64,000 nt of DNA from Chiridota heheva (taxonomy: Eukaryota; Echinodermata; Holothuroidea; Apodida; Chiridotidae): positions 559,001-623,000 of the forward strand of contig JAIGNY010001856.1 in assembly GCA_020152595.1 (NCBI GenBank), given 5' to 3'. A program made the translations under genes and the position numbers. This document shows, one piece after another, positions 24,630 to 36,004 of this stretch (position 1 is its first letter; each line of letters opens with the position of its first letter). The notes under the pieces are model-generated. The model was not told where the DNA came from and ran no database searches. It worked only from the letters and a program-made list of their open reading frames with translations.

Positions 24630-24848
24630 AACCCATGGTTTTTAGGCCACAAAATCGCAGGACAAAATATGATAGAATAAAGACTGAGGTATCTGAGGCT
24701 ATGACATCACAACTAGCCTGATTCCAGTCGTTTCTACAAAAATGATACCAAACCTTAAGCCTAAATATCTCCCTAACGGAATAAGGTTTTTGAATGCTTG
24801 CTTCACTTGTTTGTTTCTTTTGGAGTCCTCTTTTATATAAGATAAGAC
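24630..24848 (+). repeat. Dispersed repeat R1, best copy
   Basis: Used here as the reference copy. Landmarks are 'GTTTTTAGGCCACAAAATCG', 'AATATGATAGAATAAAGACT', 'GAGGCTATGACATCACAACT', 'CAGTCGTTTCTACAAAAATG', 'AAATATCTCCCTAACGG', 'TTTTTGAATGCTTGCTTCAC' and 'GGAGTCCTCTTTTATATAAG'. It has no open frame, tRNA-like head or obvious inverted ends, so its class is unknown. Confidence 0.75.
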
Positions 24849-26288
24849 TTGTGACCCATGAACTAACACTTTAAGCATATAGCATAGTGGGGAAAATAAG
24901 ATAATAATAATAATAACTAATGTTAGGCTATGTGGGAAATACAAGCATTAGTATGCTTAAAAACATGTGTAAATTTCAGACTAAATTTGTATGCATCATT
25001 CCACAAAAATAACTTTGCTTCAAAGGACATTTCATACTCCTTGGGAGATGCTGCTCTTAACAAAAACTCCTTTTGTGTTGGGTGGAAATCAAGCACATGG
25101 TTCATTGAACAGCTTGTATGGAGTGTTGAATAGGCCACAGTTTTGTGGTTTTGGGAAATAAAGAAAAAGATAACTTTTAATTCAACCGTCCCTGCTCTTT
25201 ATGAGGGCCGGTTGAAGGTTTCTGGTTTTTAACAGAGCCATTTCTAATGTGGTCACTAGCTCTTTCACCTTGAAGTTTTGATCCCAGAGTTTATGGGACA
25301 CAAGTTCATTTACCATGTTTATATGCCATGTGATATAAAACGTAAGATTGGTATACAGTAGCTATGAAACCAAACCATGGTTTAGCCGTAATTTCTTTCA
25401 CTTTAAGTCGTTTCTGTATGCTGACGTTGTGTGATTGATGTTGTTTACTGATCTACGGCCTTACAAGTTTACAATGGTTATGGTTTTTTTTCTTTGTTTG
25501 CACGTCATTAGAGATCAGCGACAATGTTTTTTGACCGAACCTTACACAACTATATACAGCTTCCCTGAGAATATTCTTCACTAAAATATTACAAATCTTT
25601 TATCACTAGTATCACAACAGATGTACTGTTTATCTACAACATCCTGCTATTTAAAACTTACTCAGAAATGAAGTAAGTTTTATTTTTTAGAGGTCATAAG
25701 TTTTTGGAATGGGACAAAATGTTGTGATTTTTGCATCTGTCTGTGTGTCTGTGCTTGCAGACACACATAGGTCAATTTCCTGTGTGAGTTTACAGTAATT
25801 GTGGGATGTCCCACAACTGTTTTCATAAGATTATTAGGAGATAATGCAACAAGTCACACAAGTAAAAAAATATTATTTTGTTTGTCTAACTTGGGGTATG
25901 CAGTGTGAGGCAATTCAACATGAATGACTGTAGTTAGAATTCTGCTGTGGCGCCCTCTTCTAATAAGTGTTTTCCCACCATATTTCTTACTAGTTCTTTA
26001 TCTACTCTTGAAAATACACACAGAAGGCTAGTTTCTTTGTGTACATTTTTGTGCACACTGTGAACATAAAAAATAAAGTGATGCAGGGCTTGCTACTCAA
26101 TGGAAATAGTTTCAATCAATATCACATCATCTCTCTACCTACTTTAGTCTGTATGCTTCATCATGTCTGACAGTCATCATTGGTGTTCTTATTGATTTAA
26201 ATTATGATAGTCAGAAGTTGATAAGCTTCAACTTCCTGTGTCTACCCACTGTATTCTCTTTGTTTAAGCTTTACAGTCAGTCATTCCC
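24849..26288. other. No gene seen
   Basis: AT-rich DNA with an ATA microsatellite near 24901-24915. No convincing exon. Confidence 0.45.
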
Positions 26289-26290
26289 AT

Positions 26291-26641
26291 AGGCGTACAG
26301 GGTAGGGGGAGGGGGAGGGGGAAGAGGGGGGGGGCAGATTTCCCCCAAATTTTTGGGCACCCAAGAATTCGGGAAAAATGGGTATCAAAATTCGGGAAAA
26401 ACTGTTACAAAAACTGACTTAAATATTTTCCTAATAAAAGAAACAAAATTTAAGATATAAATACGATCTTTAAAAGCTTTGTTCAGTTTTTTGTTGTTTA
26501 AAAGCATATGATTTGGCATAATGGCAACATGAAATGTGGATTTTATGAGTATATTTATGAGCTGTGTTAAATTAGGGCAAGATTGGAGGATTTGGGCAAA
26601 AATTGTTCTGCCCCCTTAAAATGAAATTGTCCTGTACGCCT
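26291..26641. mobile_element. 351 bp TIR element, non-autonomous
   Basis: Perfect 11-base inverted ends AGGCGTACAGG / CCTGTACGCCT enclose a G-rich left edge, two 'AATTCGGGAAAAA' copies and AT-rich filler. No open frame and no certain target duplication. Confidence 0.55.
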
Positions 26642-26884
26642 TCCTCCAGCTACTGTATAGGCCTATATAAATACCTAAACTGTTTTTCCTTATTGTTTTA
26701 TTTTTAATGTTTCTTGTCTCTAATAAGAATATTTTTTTTCAAGATTGCTATCTAGTGTATGACAGGATTTCATACTTGATCTCCTCATTTACAGTGAAGA
26801 ACGATTTATCAGCCAACAAAAAGTATAGCAAAGAGGCATTATAGATCAATTTATCATTTCTGAATGCATGCAGAATCCATACTT

Positions 26885-27125
26885 TGATAATGAATGAATT
26901 GTATTTATTAATTTATTTCATCATTTAAATGGGGTAACTCACTTATGCAATTGGCTATGAGACCCGTACAACAGTACATGAATAGGTAGAGTAAAAGATA
27001 AGACTATAATTAATGATTATAAGATTATAATTATTAATACACATTAGAAAGGGACACAAAAGGATGCCAAAAGGGACCCGTATAAATCAACACGCTAAAG
27101 GAGTAATACACCAGTGAAAATAAAA
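26885..27125 (-). repeat. Probable LINE 3' tail, reverse strand
   Basis: In reverse it reads GGGTCCCTTTTGGCATCC, 'GTACGGGTCTCATAGCC', 'GTTACCCCATTTAAATGATG', then AATAAATTAATAAATAC. That is the kind of 3' end with AATAAA-like tail seen on CR1/L2-type elements. No coding part is attached. Confidence 0.35.
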
Positions 27126-27674
27126 CACTAAAAGTGTAAACTGTTAAGCACAGATAAACTGGCAAAAATCATAACATACATATACACACATATGGTTGGA
27201 AAAAAACAAGTGGTAAAAAACTGGTTAAAGCGATAAAAAGAAGTAATGATAAAGAAGTTAAGATACTGTGTATCAGATTTAAAATACTTGAATGCAAATG
27301 TTTTTAAACTTTTAAACAGTACAGTAAGGGCAAAAAAAATAATGAAATATTAAAAGCACAGTAAAACTAAAAAGGGCAGGAATACTTTAGAGAAGTTTCA
27401 ATAAATAGCATGGTAAATTTAAGTTACATATTGAGAAAATGGGGAATATCAAAAACTACTCGCACACAGTATGCTGCTGTATAAACTTGAAGATGTGGTG
27501 CATATTAGTTTGTTTGGCAAGTGGTTCCATTTGCTTGATGCTAGATGTATGAATTTTACTTTTTCCCTCCTCTATATCCATATATACCAACTATTTGAGG
27601 ATGAAGATCTTATTCTGAATGAATATACAATACTTAACATTGATGAGGAGATTTTTGATATAACTTGGCACCCC

Positions 27675-28345
27675 ATGCCATTTGGCTTTTGATTACTGCA
27701 TGAAGGGTTCAAATCTTGGTTGTGTTCATCAAGAAAGGGATCTAGGTGCTGTCATTACTAGCAATCTGAAGCCTTCTAAACAGTGTGCTTTAGCAGCTGT
27801 ATGGGCAAATAGGATGCTTGGTTTGATTAGAAGAAATTGTTTTTTTTTTGGTAGAGAGGTTGTTTTTAATTTGTATAAGCAGTTAGTCTGGCCTCACCTT
27901 AAGTATGCTTATTCAGGCTTGGAGTCCCTTTTACATGTATGAGAAGGATTACTTCATTTTGGAGCAGGTTCAGCGAACAGTCACTATACTTACTCCTGAA
28001 GTAAGGAGTCTCTATTATGAATCTAGGTTGGGAATTCTATCACGCTTGAGTTGAGAATAGTACGTGGCGACATAATTCAGGTTTTTAAATTCCTATGGTA
28101 GTGATGCTTTGACTTCCTGTAATTTCTTGCATCTTTCAGGTAATCCTCATGTGACACGTGGTAACAGTTTGAAGTTGACCAAAGAGTTCTCAAGGATAGA
28201 CATTTGGCATTTTAGCCTTTTGCAACGAGTTGTTGATGAGTGGAATGGTTTGCTTGAGTGGGTAGTTAGCTCCAATTATGTTCACATTTTCAAAATTGAT
28301 GAGTTCTTGACCAACTCTGGGCATCTTTTATTTATTTATTTTTCT
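27675..28345 (+). pseudogene. CR1-like LINE 3' end
   Basis: C-terminal reverse transcriptase region and 3' tail of a LINE, decayed. The 27682-27942 frame carries FDYCMKGSNLGC, ERDLGAVI, LKPSKQCALA, ANRMLGLI and YKQLVWPHLKYA. Later frames give ILEQVQR and SLYYESRLGIL, then at 28109-28330 NPHVTRGNSLKLTKEFSRID and VVDEWNGL. Frameshifts occur at about 27935 and 28055-28110. The same segment in the opposite orientation lies at 30125-30699, with both copies starting at the same point. Confidence 0.85.
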
Positions 28346-28439
28346 GTGGTGGTGTTGGTTTGGGCATCTTTTTATGTTATGTCATTCTATATAGAGCTTT
28401 CGAAACTATTATCTGCTAACATATATCTGTTGTGAGGGA

Positions 28440-28790
28440 CGTTGTACGTTGACGCACCCCTCAGTCATTTAGGAGACATTTTTGTGAAATACCCCAAATC
28501 AATCACCTGTATACAAAGTAAATGGTTCTGAAGTAAATTGACCCACCCCAGAGTCACTCTGGTGACTGACAATTTGATACAATGACACACATGTGAGTCA
28601 CTTTCATATGTCAATGACTCACCTTTGACTGACATTGCCTGGGGTAGTAGGTGAGTCACACAACTGACAAATGCATTACTCACCCATGCTTTCTTCCACA
28701 ACTTTGGGAGAGTAATTCTCAGTGTTATTGTTTACCTTATCAGACCCCTCGCTGCAGTCAGACCTAAAACTGGAACTGGCGGATTTCTCT
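28440..28790. other. No gene; GTCA-rich DNA
   Basis: Many TGACTCA/GAGTCAC-like words in both orientations between 28540 and 28680, and loosely inverted CACCCCAG / CTGGGGTA. Not an orderly array. Confidence 0.35.
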
Positions 28791-28794
28791 TGAT

Positions 28795-29090
28795 GATGGG
28801 TTGTGCAAACTGGCAGCTAAGGTCCCATTGCTTTAGCCTAGTTAGCCAAGCCTTTAGGCTGCCTAGGTTTCTGACTGGTCACTGCAGCTGTCTGCGCACA
28901 CTCCCCAAGCACTGAAATCAAAACTGAGAGTTTAGTGTTAAATGAAATACTCTTACTGCGAGGTTCTGCAGGCTGGTAGCTGAGATCCTATTGCCTTAGC
29001 CAAGCTTAATAGGCTGGCTAGGCTTCTGTTATGGTCAACACAGCTGTCAGTCTGAATTCCTGAAGCTGTGAACTTCAAACACTGACTGTT
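28795..29090. repeat. Diverged ~165 bp tandem duplication
   Basis: 28795-28925 and 28960-29090 share order: an 'ACTGGCAGCTAAGGTCCCAT' block, 'CCAAGC..TAGGCTGGCTAGG', 'GGTCA..CAGCTGTC' and 'TGAA..TCAAA..ACTGA'. The copies are clearly diverged, so this is an old duplication. Confidence 0.6.
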
Positions 29091-29410
29091 TAGCTTGCAT
29101 CTCAAGTATAACTCACTGATTTCTAATGAACCACACCTTAGTGTCACATGATCAATTATAACCAATAGAATTTGTACAGATAGCATCTGCTAAGCTCATT
29201 TACATACCAAATGCCTAACTGTTAATTTATTTACATACCTGATTTCAACTAGAATCCAAAAGAAATGCAAATTAGGGAATGTGGCCAGTACATTAAGTCC
29301 TTCTTTGTATTACATCTTCTACTTCCATGATATTACCTAGAAAATGCAAATGATTGTCTATAGCCCCTCTGTTACCATAGCCATTAACAAGACACCTCAC
29401 ATACTTGATT

Positions 29411-29446
29411 ACATAACACTATTACTCCATTGTGATAGTGTTATGT
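29411..29446. repeat. Short hairpin, 12 bp arms
   Basis: ACATAACACTAT and ATAGTGTTATGT are exact inverted copies separated by 12 bases. Function unknown. Confidence 0.7.
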
Positions 29447-29469
29447 TAACAAGGATGAACTTGGAAGTT

Positions 29470-29925
29470 ATCTAAGAACCAGGGGATATAACTCTGGGCA
29501 AATTTTGGGTAGGAAGAAAAAAAACAGGGTCTTTACAAGTAATTTGTAAAATCTGTTTAAATTTGATTAAAACATGTTGACCATACTAAGGAATAATCAT
29601 TAAAGAGGCGAAATCGTCATATGTGTACAATATTTAGAATTCCTCTCAAATTTTTTGATTGGTTGTAATTTTGTTGCGCGATTCGTCACAATCTAAATCA
29701 TAAGAAATATTTTCAATAAGGTGTAAAACATGTTTCCAATTGCTTGTGTGGTGCATTGGATCCAAGACTCATACACTTACAGTAATTGTACGTACCCCTA
29801 ATTTTTGAAGCTGCATATTGACACTGAAATTAATAGATTGTTGGTTGATAACATGAACAAACCAACATCATTTATGATCTGTATCGAAACCGTGAACATA
29901 TACTCCTCACATTTTTTTTGCTGCA
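29470..29925. other. No gene seen
   Basis: AT-rich DNA without recognisable features. Confidence 0.4.
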
Positions 29926-29929
29926 TTTA

Positions 29930-30095
29930 ATCGGTGGACATTACACTTAACATTATATTTGGGGAGGGGGATATATTTCAAGGGTGGACATTACACTCCA
30001 CATTCAATTTGTGGGGCTGCATTGAAATTGCAGACATAACAATGCACAGTCAATTTGTGGGGCTATACTGAAACTGGACATAACACTTAACATAA
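29930..30095. repeat. Degenerate tandem repeats, GGACAT..TTGTGGGG
   Basis: Three to four variable copies, 40-60 bases long, of 'GTGGACATTACACTTAACAT' followed by 'ATTTGTGGGGCT'. Confidence 0.5.
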
Positions 30096-30124
30096 CATAA
30101 CATGATTACGGGGTAAGAAGGGTT

Positions 30125-30699
30125 AGTCACCCCATAAAAAACCCAAACTAACACAACCACCTCCGAAAAAAAAAAAAAAAATCAAAGACGCCCAGAGTTA
30201 GTAAATAGTTTATCAATGTTGACTTTGAATTTGTGAACAGAATTGGAGCTAACTACCCATTTAGGCAAAGCATTCCACTCATTAACAACTCTTTGCGAAA
30301 AGCTAAAACGCCTAATATCTATCCGTGAGAACTTTTTGGTTAACTTCAAACTGTTACCATGTGTCACATGAGGATTAGCTGACACACGCAAGAAATAACA
30401 GGAAGTCAAAGCATCACTACTAGATAGGAATTTAAAAACCTGAATCACATCGCCACATACTATTCTCGGCTTAGGCGTGGTCAAACCAAGAATTTGCAAC
30501 CTAGATTCATAAGAGAGATTCCTTACTTCGGGAATAAGTCTAGTGGTGCTTCACTGAACCTGCTTCAAAATGAACTTATCCTTCTCATAAAGCACACTGT
30601 TTAGAAGGCTTCAGATTGCTAATAATGACAGCACCTAGATCCCTTTCTTGATCAACACAACCAAGATTTGAACCATTCATGCAGTAATCAAAAGCCAAG
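30125..30699 (-). pseudogene. CR1-like LINE 3' end, reverse copy
   Basis: Reverse-strand copy of the element at 27675-28345. Frame 30499-30182 reads GDVIQVFKFLSS, NPHVTHGNSLKLTKKFSRID, VVNEWNALPKWVVSS and NVDKLFTNSG-like text. This is longer without breaks than the plus copy. Upstream (30699-30500) it reads FDYCMNGSNLG and QERDLGAVII with frameshifts. It ends in the same 3' tail, 'CTCTGGGCGTCTTTGATTTT', with a long T run on that strand. Confidence 0.85.
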
Positions 30700-31585
30700 T
30701 ACCAAAAACTGAAATGTAACAGCTTTTGAAAAGTTCAATGTGATCCTTAAATTCTGTTACTTATTTTTCGATTTTCAGTCCAGCCTTCTTGTTGTGCAAA
30801 TTCTGGCGCCTCCCCCCATCGGGTAACAAGGAAACTTAGTTTGAAATCAAATTTCCTTACAGAAACACAATTACGGTCTTATTTCTTCAATGCGTCTAAT
30901 CATTGTTAATTTTAATATGGCCCTGTTCTCACTCATCCCCAGATCATGATCCTTTGATGGTACACCATCTAGATGTTTGTGGAAAAAACAATGTCATGTA
31001 TTCTCATTGTGAGTGTGAGCCCCACGATCAGACCCATTGCGTGTGATCTGATTGCGGGGCATGTGTGATCCGCAAGTATATTTGTGACTGCACTAACAAT
31101 GTGAAATATAGTGATTAGCACAATCATATGTGAAATTAAACTACTTGTCTCACTGCAGTGGTAGAATCAAAACAATCACCAACTCTGAGACCTGTAACAG
31201 TGTAAAATCAATCATGTCACTCCAAATGGATTCCAATTATTTTTGGGACATATTTGGTATAATTTGGAATGCAAAATTCACCAAAAATATACACCAAATA
31301 AAAAAATATTGGACATGGTGATGAATCTATGCAAGGCAAACAGCAATACAACAAAACGTTGAAGTAACACTTAGGATGTGGTAATCACTGCAATTTTAGG
31401 ACACAGATGAAAATAGGCTCTTGCGATAGTCATTGCTTAAGCTCAAATGTCTTAAAAGGATGTTGAGCTAAAAATGAGTTTGGGGGTTTATGTTTGTCAA
31501 TGAACTCCTCCTTTAGAAGAGTGAAATTATCGGCATTGTAATATAATTATCTTTATTTGAATCATATGTGCTAGATAGGTTGTGT
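30700..31585. other. No gene; one hairpin
   Basis: No coding sequence recognised. At 31019-31060, CCCCACGATCAGA and TCTGATTGCGGGG form an imperfect inverted repeat. Confidence 0.45.
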
Positions 31586-31586
31586 A

Positions 31587-32121
31587 GAGTTGTTGAGGAC
31601 AGAAATTGGGGAGCTACTGGGAAGAACGCCATCATCCCTATTTCGATTTCTCCCATGAACCTCGTATTTTTCCTGGCCCCCAAGAAGGGGAACAAGTGGC
31701 GCCTAATAATCAATCTGTGACCACTCAACAGTTCATTTGTCCGTTGAAGTTCAAGATGGAGACTCTTCACTCCATTCTCTTTAAGTTGACAAGGGGCCTG
31801 TGGGCCACCTCAGTTGACCTCGCGGACGCATATTTTCATGTGCCAATGCTCGAGGAACACAGGCGTTTTCTGTCGTTCTAATTCGAGGGAGCTACGTACA
31901 CGTTCAGGGCGTTACCCTTCGGGCTATGGACTGCCCACAGGGTTTTCACCCGGATAACGAGAGTTCTAGCAGCCTTCCTACAAAAGCAAGGCATCAGAAT
32001 CTGTATTTACCTAGATGACTGGCTGATCGTCGCAGTAGATGCAGCCACCGTCGCGGAACACACGAACGTAGTCATAAGAGTGGCACAGGACTTAGGGTGG
32101 GTGATTAATCCGCCAAAGTAA
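31587..32121 (+). pseudogene. DIRS reverse transcriptase
   Basis: The start reads in one frame (VFFLAPKKGNKWRLIINL, about 31659-31712), then shifts to ICPLKFKMETLHSIL, GLWATSVDLADAYFHVPM and RFLSF. A single TAA at 31879-31881 is followed in the same frame by FEGATYTFRALPFGLWTAH and the catalytic YLDDWLIV (YLDD at 32008-32019), and it stops at 32119-32121. DLADAYFHV holds the first catalytic aspartate. Confidence 0.9.
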
Positions 32122-32502
32122 ATCTAGTTCCTTCTCAGACTCCCACCTTCTTGGGAGCAGTCCTGGATTTTACTCAAGGCCGCATATGACTGACAGAGGA
32201 GCTGATCCTAGCCGTGGAGGCGGGAGCCGACGTCCTTCTCTCGCTACCGGCATTGCTGGCAAGAGCTTGGCTGGTATTCTTAAGATACCTAGCCAGCCTA
32301 GTAGATGTAGTCCCCATGTGCAGGTTTTACATGGGGGATCTACAATTTCATCTACTGGATCATTTTATACCATCCAGGAGAGACCTCAATGTCCTCCCAA
32401 TGTCCTCCTCTCCCGTATGAAGGCGGTAGTCCCCCACATTTGGTGGTGGTGCGTCCACTCTCAATAGCCACAGGGAGCGATTTTTAACCCGTTAGACGTT
32501 CC

Positions 32503-32835
32503 GTGTCAGTGGTGACCGATGCGTCTTTGACGGGGTGGGGAGCGCATTTAGCGTGGTTCCAAGTCGCGGGATTTTGGACGGACACTGGGTACGGTCAGCA
32601 CATCAATCTGTTGGAACTAGAGGCAGTATGCCGGGCTCTTGTTCATTTCCTACCACGGGTACGAAACAGGACTGTTCTCATAAGCACTGACAACACCACG
32701 GTAGTGGTGTTTATCAACAGACAGGGTGGCACAACATCCAGGAGTCTTTGGATCCTAGCCAAGTCCCTTCTGTCTTGGTGCATGATGAACAAGGTCACAC
32801 TCCAGGCGGTCCACCTGCCAGGCAAGGAGAAGACG
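32503..32835 (+). pseudogene. DIRS RNase H domain
   Basis: Frame beginning VVTDASLTGWGAH, with NLLELEAVCRAL and STDNTTVVVFINRQGG. These supply the aspartate-glutamate-aspartate pattern expected of RNase H. It continues to VTLQAVHLPGKE, after which the frame decays. Upstream, 32130-32500 is coding-like but needs frame changes. Confidence 0.85.
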
Positions 32836-32939
32836 GGATGTATGCTTCCAGACTCGGAACGTTCGGAGACTGGTGCCAGGATAGATCGGTTTCTCCGCAT
32901 ACTCATTCTCTTGGTGATGGAGCGAATTTTTTGTTGGTC

Positions 32940-33715
32940 CAGTTTAAGTTGAATAAATCCATCAATACAGTCAAGGGGTTCAGGACAGCCATAGCAGCTA
33001 TCCACTGGGGCTTTCTTGATGGCTCGACCGTCACCCATGCGCAGCCTCTGGAAAGATTAATTAAAGGAATGTTTTTACAAAGACCTTCAGTTCGGACCTC
33101 ACTCCTCCTTGGGATATGCAGGTGGTTCTCGAGACATTAGCACGGGCTCCATTTGAGCTTTTTCCAAAATGTGCACTCAAGGAACTGACGATCAAAACGG
33201 TATTTTTACTCTCCGCTGCCTCTACTAGATGCAGAGGCGCCATTCATGCGCTTTCGCTGAAAGAGGGCCATATTCGCTTTGAATCTGGGGGCGTTCGACT
33301 CGTGCCCGACCCGGCCTTCTTAGCCAAGAATCAGACAGAGTTTTTACCGAAACCTATTTTTCTTCCGTTGCTCGCTGCGTTTTCTGACACGCTTAATTTC
33401 TGGTGCCCCATTCGATGTCTCAAACACTATATTAAACGTACGCGATCCATTCGGAACGACATCACTGCCTTAATCGTGTCCTTACAAAATCCACGTTGTG
33501 CCATCTCGTGTGATACGGTTTCACGTTGGATTGTTCAGGCAATCACGTACAATAAATCCGCATTATTCACGGAACGATCGGTTAAGGCACATCAGGTACA
33601 AGGCATAGCTACATCAATTGCGCTTTTTGGTGGGATTCCCCTCAACAGATTCTTTGTGCTGCGGTATGGAAAACACCAGCCACGTTCGTCTCTGCATATC
33701 TAAAGGATATACCAG
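32940..33715 (+). pseudogene. DIRS tyrosine recombinase, catalytic Arg lost
   Basis: N-terminal helical part at 32940-33110 (KLNKSINTVKGFRTAIAAIH, in an overlapping frame). The catalytic domain is at 33116-33703, with LSAASTRCRGAIHALSL as the first arginine box, CPIRCLKHYIKRT, ISCDTVSRWI and VKAHQVQGIATS. The last should be an H-x-x-R motif; the arginine codon is CAA (33599-33601), consistent with CGA to CAA decay. The tyrosine box FVSAYLKDIPDYE (Tyr codon 33697-33699) lies in another frame, so there is a frameshift shortly before it. Confidence 0.85.
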
Positions 33716-34464
33716 ACTATGAAGGCGGAGTTGCAAGGGCCGTTCTTTTAAGAGGAGGACCACCCCTTTCTTGAGGTGAATATTCTTGTTTTTAATTATT
33801 CACGTTCTCTCGTTCTGTTGGAGTTATTACGTTAAATTTCTTAATGTCTTAATTGCTCACTAATGAATTCGGCTGCTGTTCTGGAACGTTTAATTAGTTT
33901 CTTTTTACTAACGAAAATTGTTGGCCATTGTTCAGCCTCTTTTTATTTCGTTTATTCCTACTAGCGAAACTTTGCTGTTGTTTTCGCAATTGTTCTTTCG
34001 TTATTTTACTAACGGAATTTTGCCGATTTTTGTTTGTTTTACTAACACGGTTCAGCCGCGGTTCTGGCAGCTTCTGTTTGGTTTAACTTCACAGATGGTT
34101 TGATCCCTAAACCGCTCCGGTCCTCTGATGCACCTGCTGAGTTCTTGTCATGGCGTATTGAGCGTTGTTTACAGTTTGACTTTGTTCGCTAACAGATTAT
34201 GTTCGCTTGTTTTCGCGGATGTTTAACCTTTGATCTGTAGACGTTTTACCTCCGTTATTCTCAACAGAGTGCTCTCTGTTCTCTTGTCATAGCTAGCAGT
34301 AGGTTACTATTTTGGATAGTTCCTATTCGGAGGTCTTTTGTCCTTAAGAGGAGAAGGAATTTCGTCCTTTAAGTAGGATAAGACTAGTATGAGTTTTAGT
34401 ACCAGCCTTTACAAAATTGTGCTGTGGCCTGAACTCCCTTCCTTCCTATCCTCGGTTGCAATCT

Positions 34465-34775
34465 GATTGCATATTTATAGCATAGAAGGTTAGGTATAAC
34501 TAGAAGTATATTTACCCCGCTAAACGTAGCTGGGATATTTACGAGAGTTATACTTACCTTCCATGCATCCCGGCCTGCTTCCCCTCTCGTTCAGGCCTCG
34601 GTGGAATGTTAAGTGAGGGTTAGTAGAGGTAATATGGAGGTCAGGACTGGGCTGGTAACTACGTTTTTAAGGTTGGTTAGATGTGTGTTAGAATCAGGTC
34701 ATGTGACCAGATTGCGTATTTATAGCATGGAAGGTAAGTATAACTTTGTAAATATCCCTACGCTTAGCGTGGTAA
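34465..34775. repeat. DIRS terminal and internal complementary repeats
   Basis: Direct copies at 34465-34531 and 34710-34772 start 'GATTGCATATTTATAGCAT' and contain a GGTAAGTATAACT-like core. An inverted copy at about 34530-34573 reads 'AGTTATACTTACCTTCCATG'. Confidence 0.75.
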
Positions 34776-35195
34776 ATTTGTTGTTTGTTTGAAAGGAAAA
34801 TTTTGGGCTGGTTTTTAAAAGAACTTTAAATCTAGAATCTTTACATGCAAAGCTTCAAGCAATACTTGCTGGCTTGATAGAGAGGAAACAAAATGATTTT
34901 TGTTAATAAAGAATATTGTATATATGAGTGACTTGGTCTGTCTAATTTTCAAAGAACAAGATATGTCTTTAAATTGGTTGAAGAATGACTGTGATATATC
35001 ACATCCCTTGAGGCCTTCATGCAAAGTTAACAATTATTAGGTAATTATCGTTTCAAGAAGAAACTGAATCAAAATCAAATTAAATCTAGTTTAAGGAAGT
35101 AATCTCCATGCATAAGGCAGTAGATCAACACACATTCCAAAGCGAACTGTACCCTTAAGTATCAAGGACGTACAAATTATAGGATGAGTTGAGAT
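34776..35195. other. No gene seen
   Basis: AT-rich flank with no recognisable feature. Confidence 0.4.
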
Positions 35196-35990
35196 GCTGT
35201 CAACAATAGGCAGGCTTTCATTTTACATATACAAAGTACACAAAAGTATTGCTCATGTCCATGATATGTCTCAGAACTCCAAACATCTGGAGGATTACAA
35301 ATTCACAAATAAGCTCACAAGATATATACTAACGTATCATGATTATCGAGAGGTATCAGCTAAAAGCCCACCCATGCTCTCCCAGAAATATTCTCCACCA
35401 ACTGTTTTGTTGGATGAACCAAACATTTTGCTAGGACCATGCCTGGTAATTGACCAATCACAGTCCTAGTTACCTGACCCTATATCATATTGATTTATGC
35501 AAGAAGAGTTTAAAGTCTTTCTCATTGGTCAGAAGTCAGAAACGCCCACCCATGCTCTCCCAGAAATATTCTCCACCAACTGTTTTGTTGGATGAACCAA
35601 ACATTTTGCTAGGACCATGCCTGGTAATTGACCAATCACAGTCCTAGTTACCTGACCCTATATCATATTGATTTATGCAAGAAGAGTTTAAAGTCTTTCT
35701 CATTGGTCAGAAGTCAGAAACTGCCAAATCAGCAAGATTGGATGGAGGGCAAAATTCTGCATAATTTAGATTGATGCTTATTACAAGAATATTAGTTATA
35801 CTAGCAAGACAATTCAAAGAATTCTTGATGTCATAACCACTTGAGCAGACTGTCACAATGTCCTGATTTAATTTTACAGATTAAAATAAGATGAAAGAAA
35901 CCAGATGGTCAAAGAGTCTATAGTCTTTTCTTTAAAGAAATACTCGATAAATACCAATATCAAGTTATGGGAAAGGGCTTTACTAACCAG
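35196..35990 (+). repeat. Paralogous segment A
   Basis: Collinear with 51782-52378, starting at 'CAATAGGCAGGCTTTCATTT' in both and ending near 'GGGAAAGGGCTTTACTAACC'. Segment A is longer because of a 178 bp internal duplication. There is no convincing open frame, so this is a dispersed or segmentally duplicated repeat. Confidence 0.85.
35366..35721 (+). repeat. 178 bp tandem duplication, apparently identical
   Basis: 35366-35543 and 35544-35721 read the same throughout, from 'GCCCACCCATGCTCTCCCAG' to 'TTGGTCAGAAGTCAGAAAC'. Segment B carries the block once. It is a very recent duplication or an assembly artefact. Confidence 0.95.
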
Positions 35991-36004
35991 CTCTTAAGGT
36001 AGCA

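Larger units (their letters stand above)
31587..34775 (+). mobile_element. DIRS-type retrotransposon, decayed and 5'-truncated
   Basis: Reverse transcriptase, RNase H and a tyrosine recombinase follow one another on the plus strand, the diagnostic order of DIRS elements. The 3' non-coding part (34465-34775) holds two direct copies of a ~60 bp block ('TTTATAGCATGGAAGGTAAG') and one inverted copy between them. This matches the terminal and internal complementary repeats by which such elements circularise. No GAG region or left terminal repeat was found, and stops and frameshifts show it is dead. Confidence 0.85.

Noticed and set aside
35194..35647. Two open frames ending in the same peptide (PPMLSQKYSPPTVLLDEP)
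   Set aside because: The repeat of the peptide is caused by the 178 bp tandem duplication. The paralogous segment at 51.9 kb does not keep the frame.
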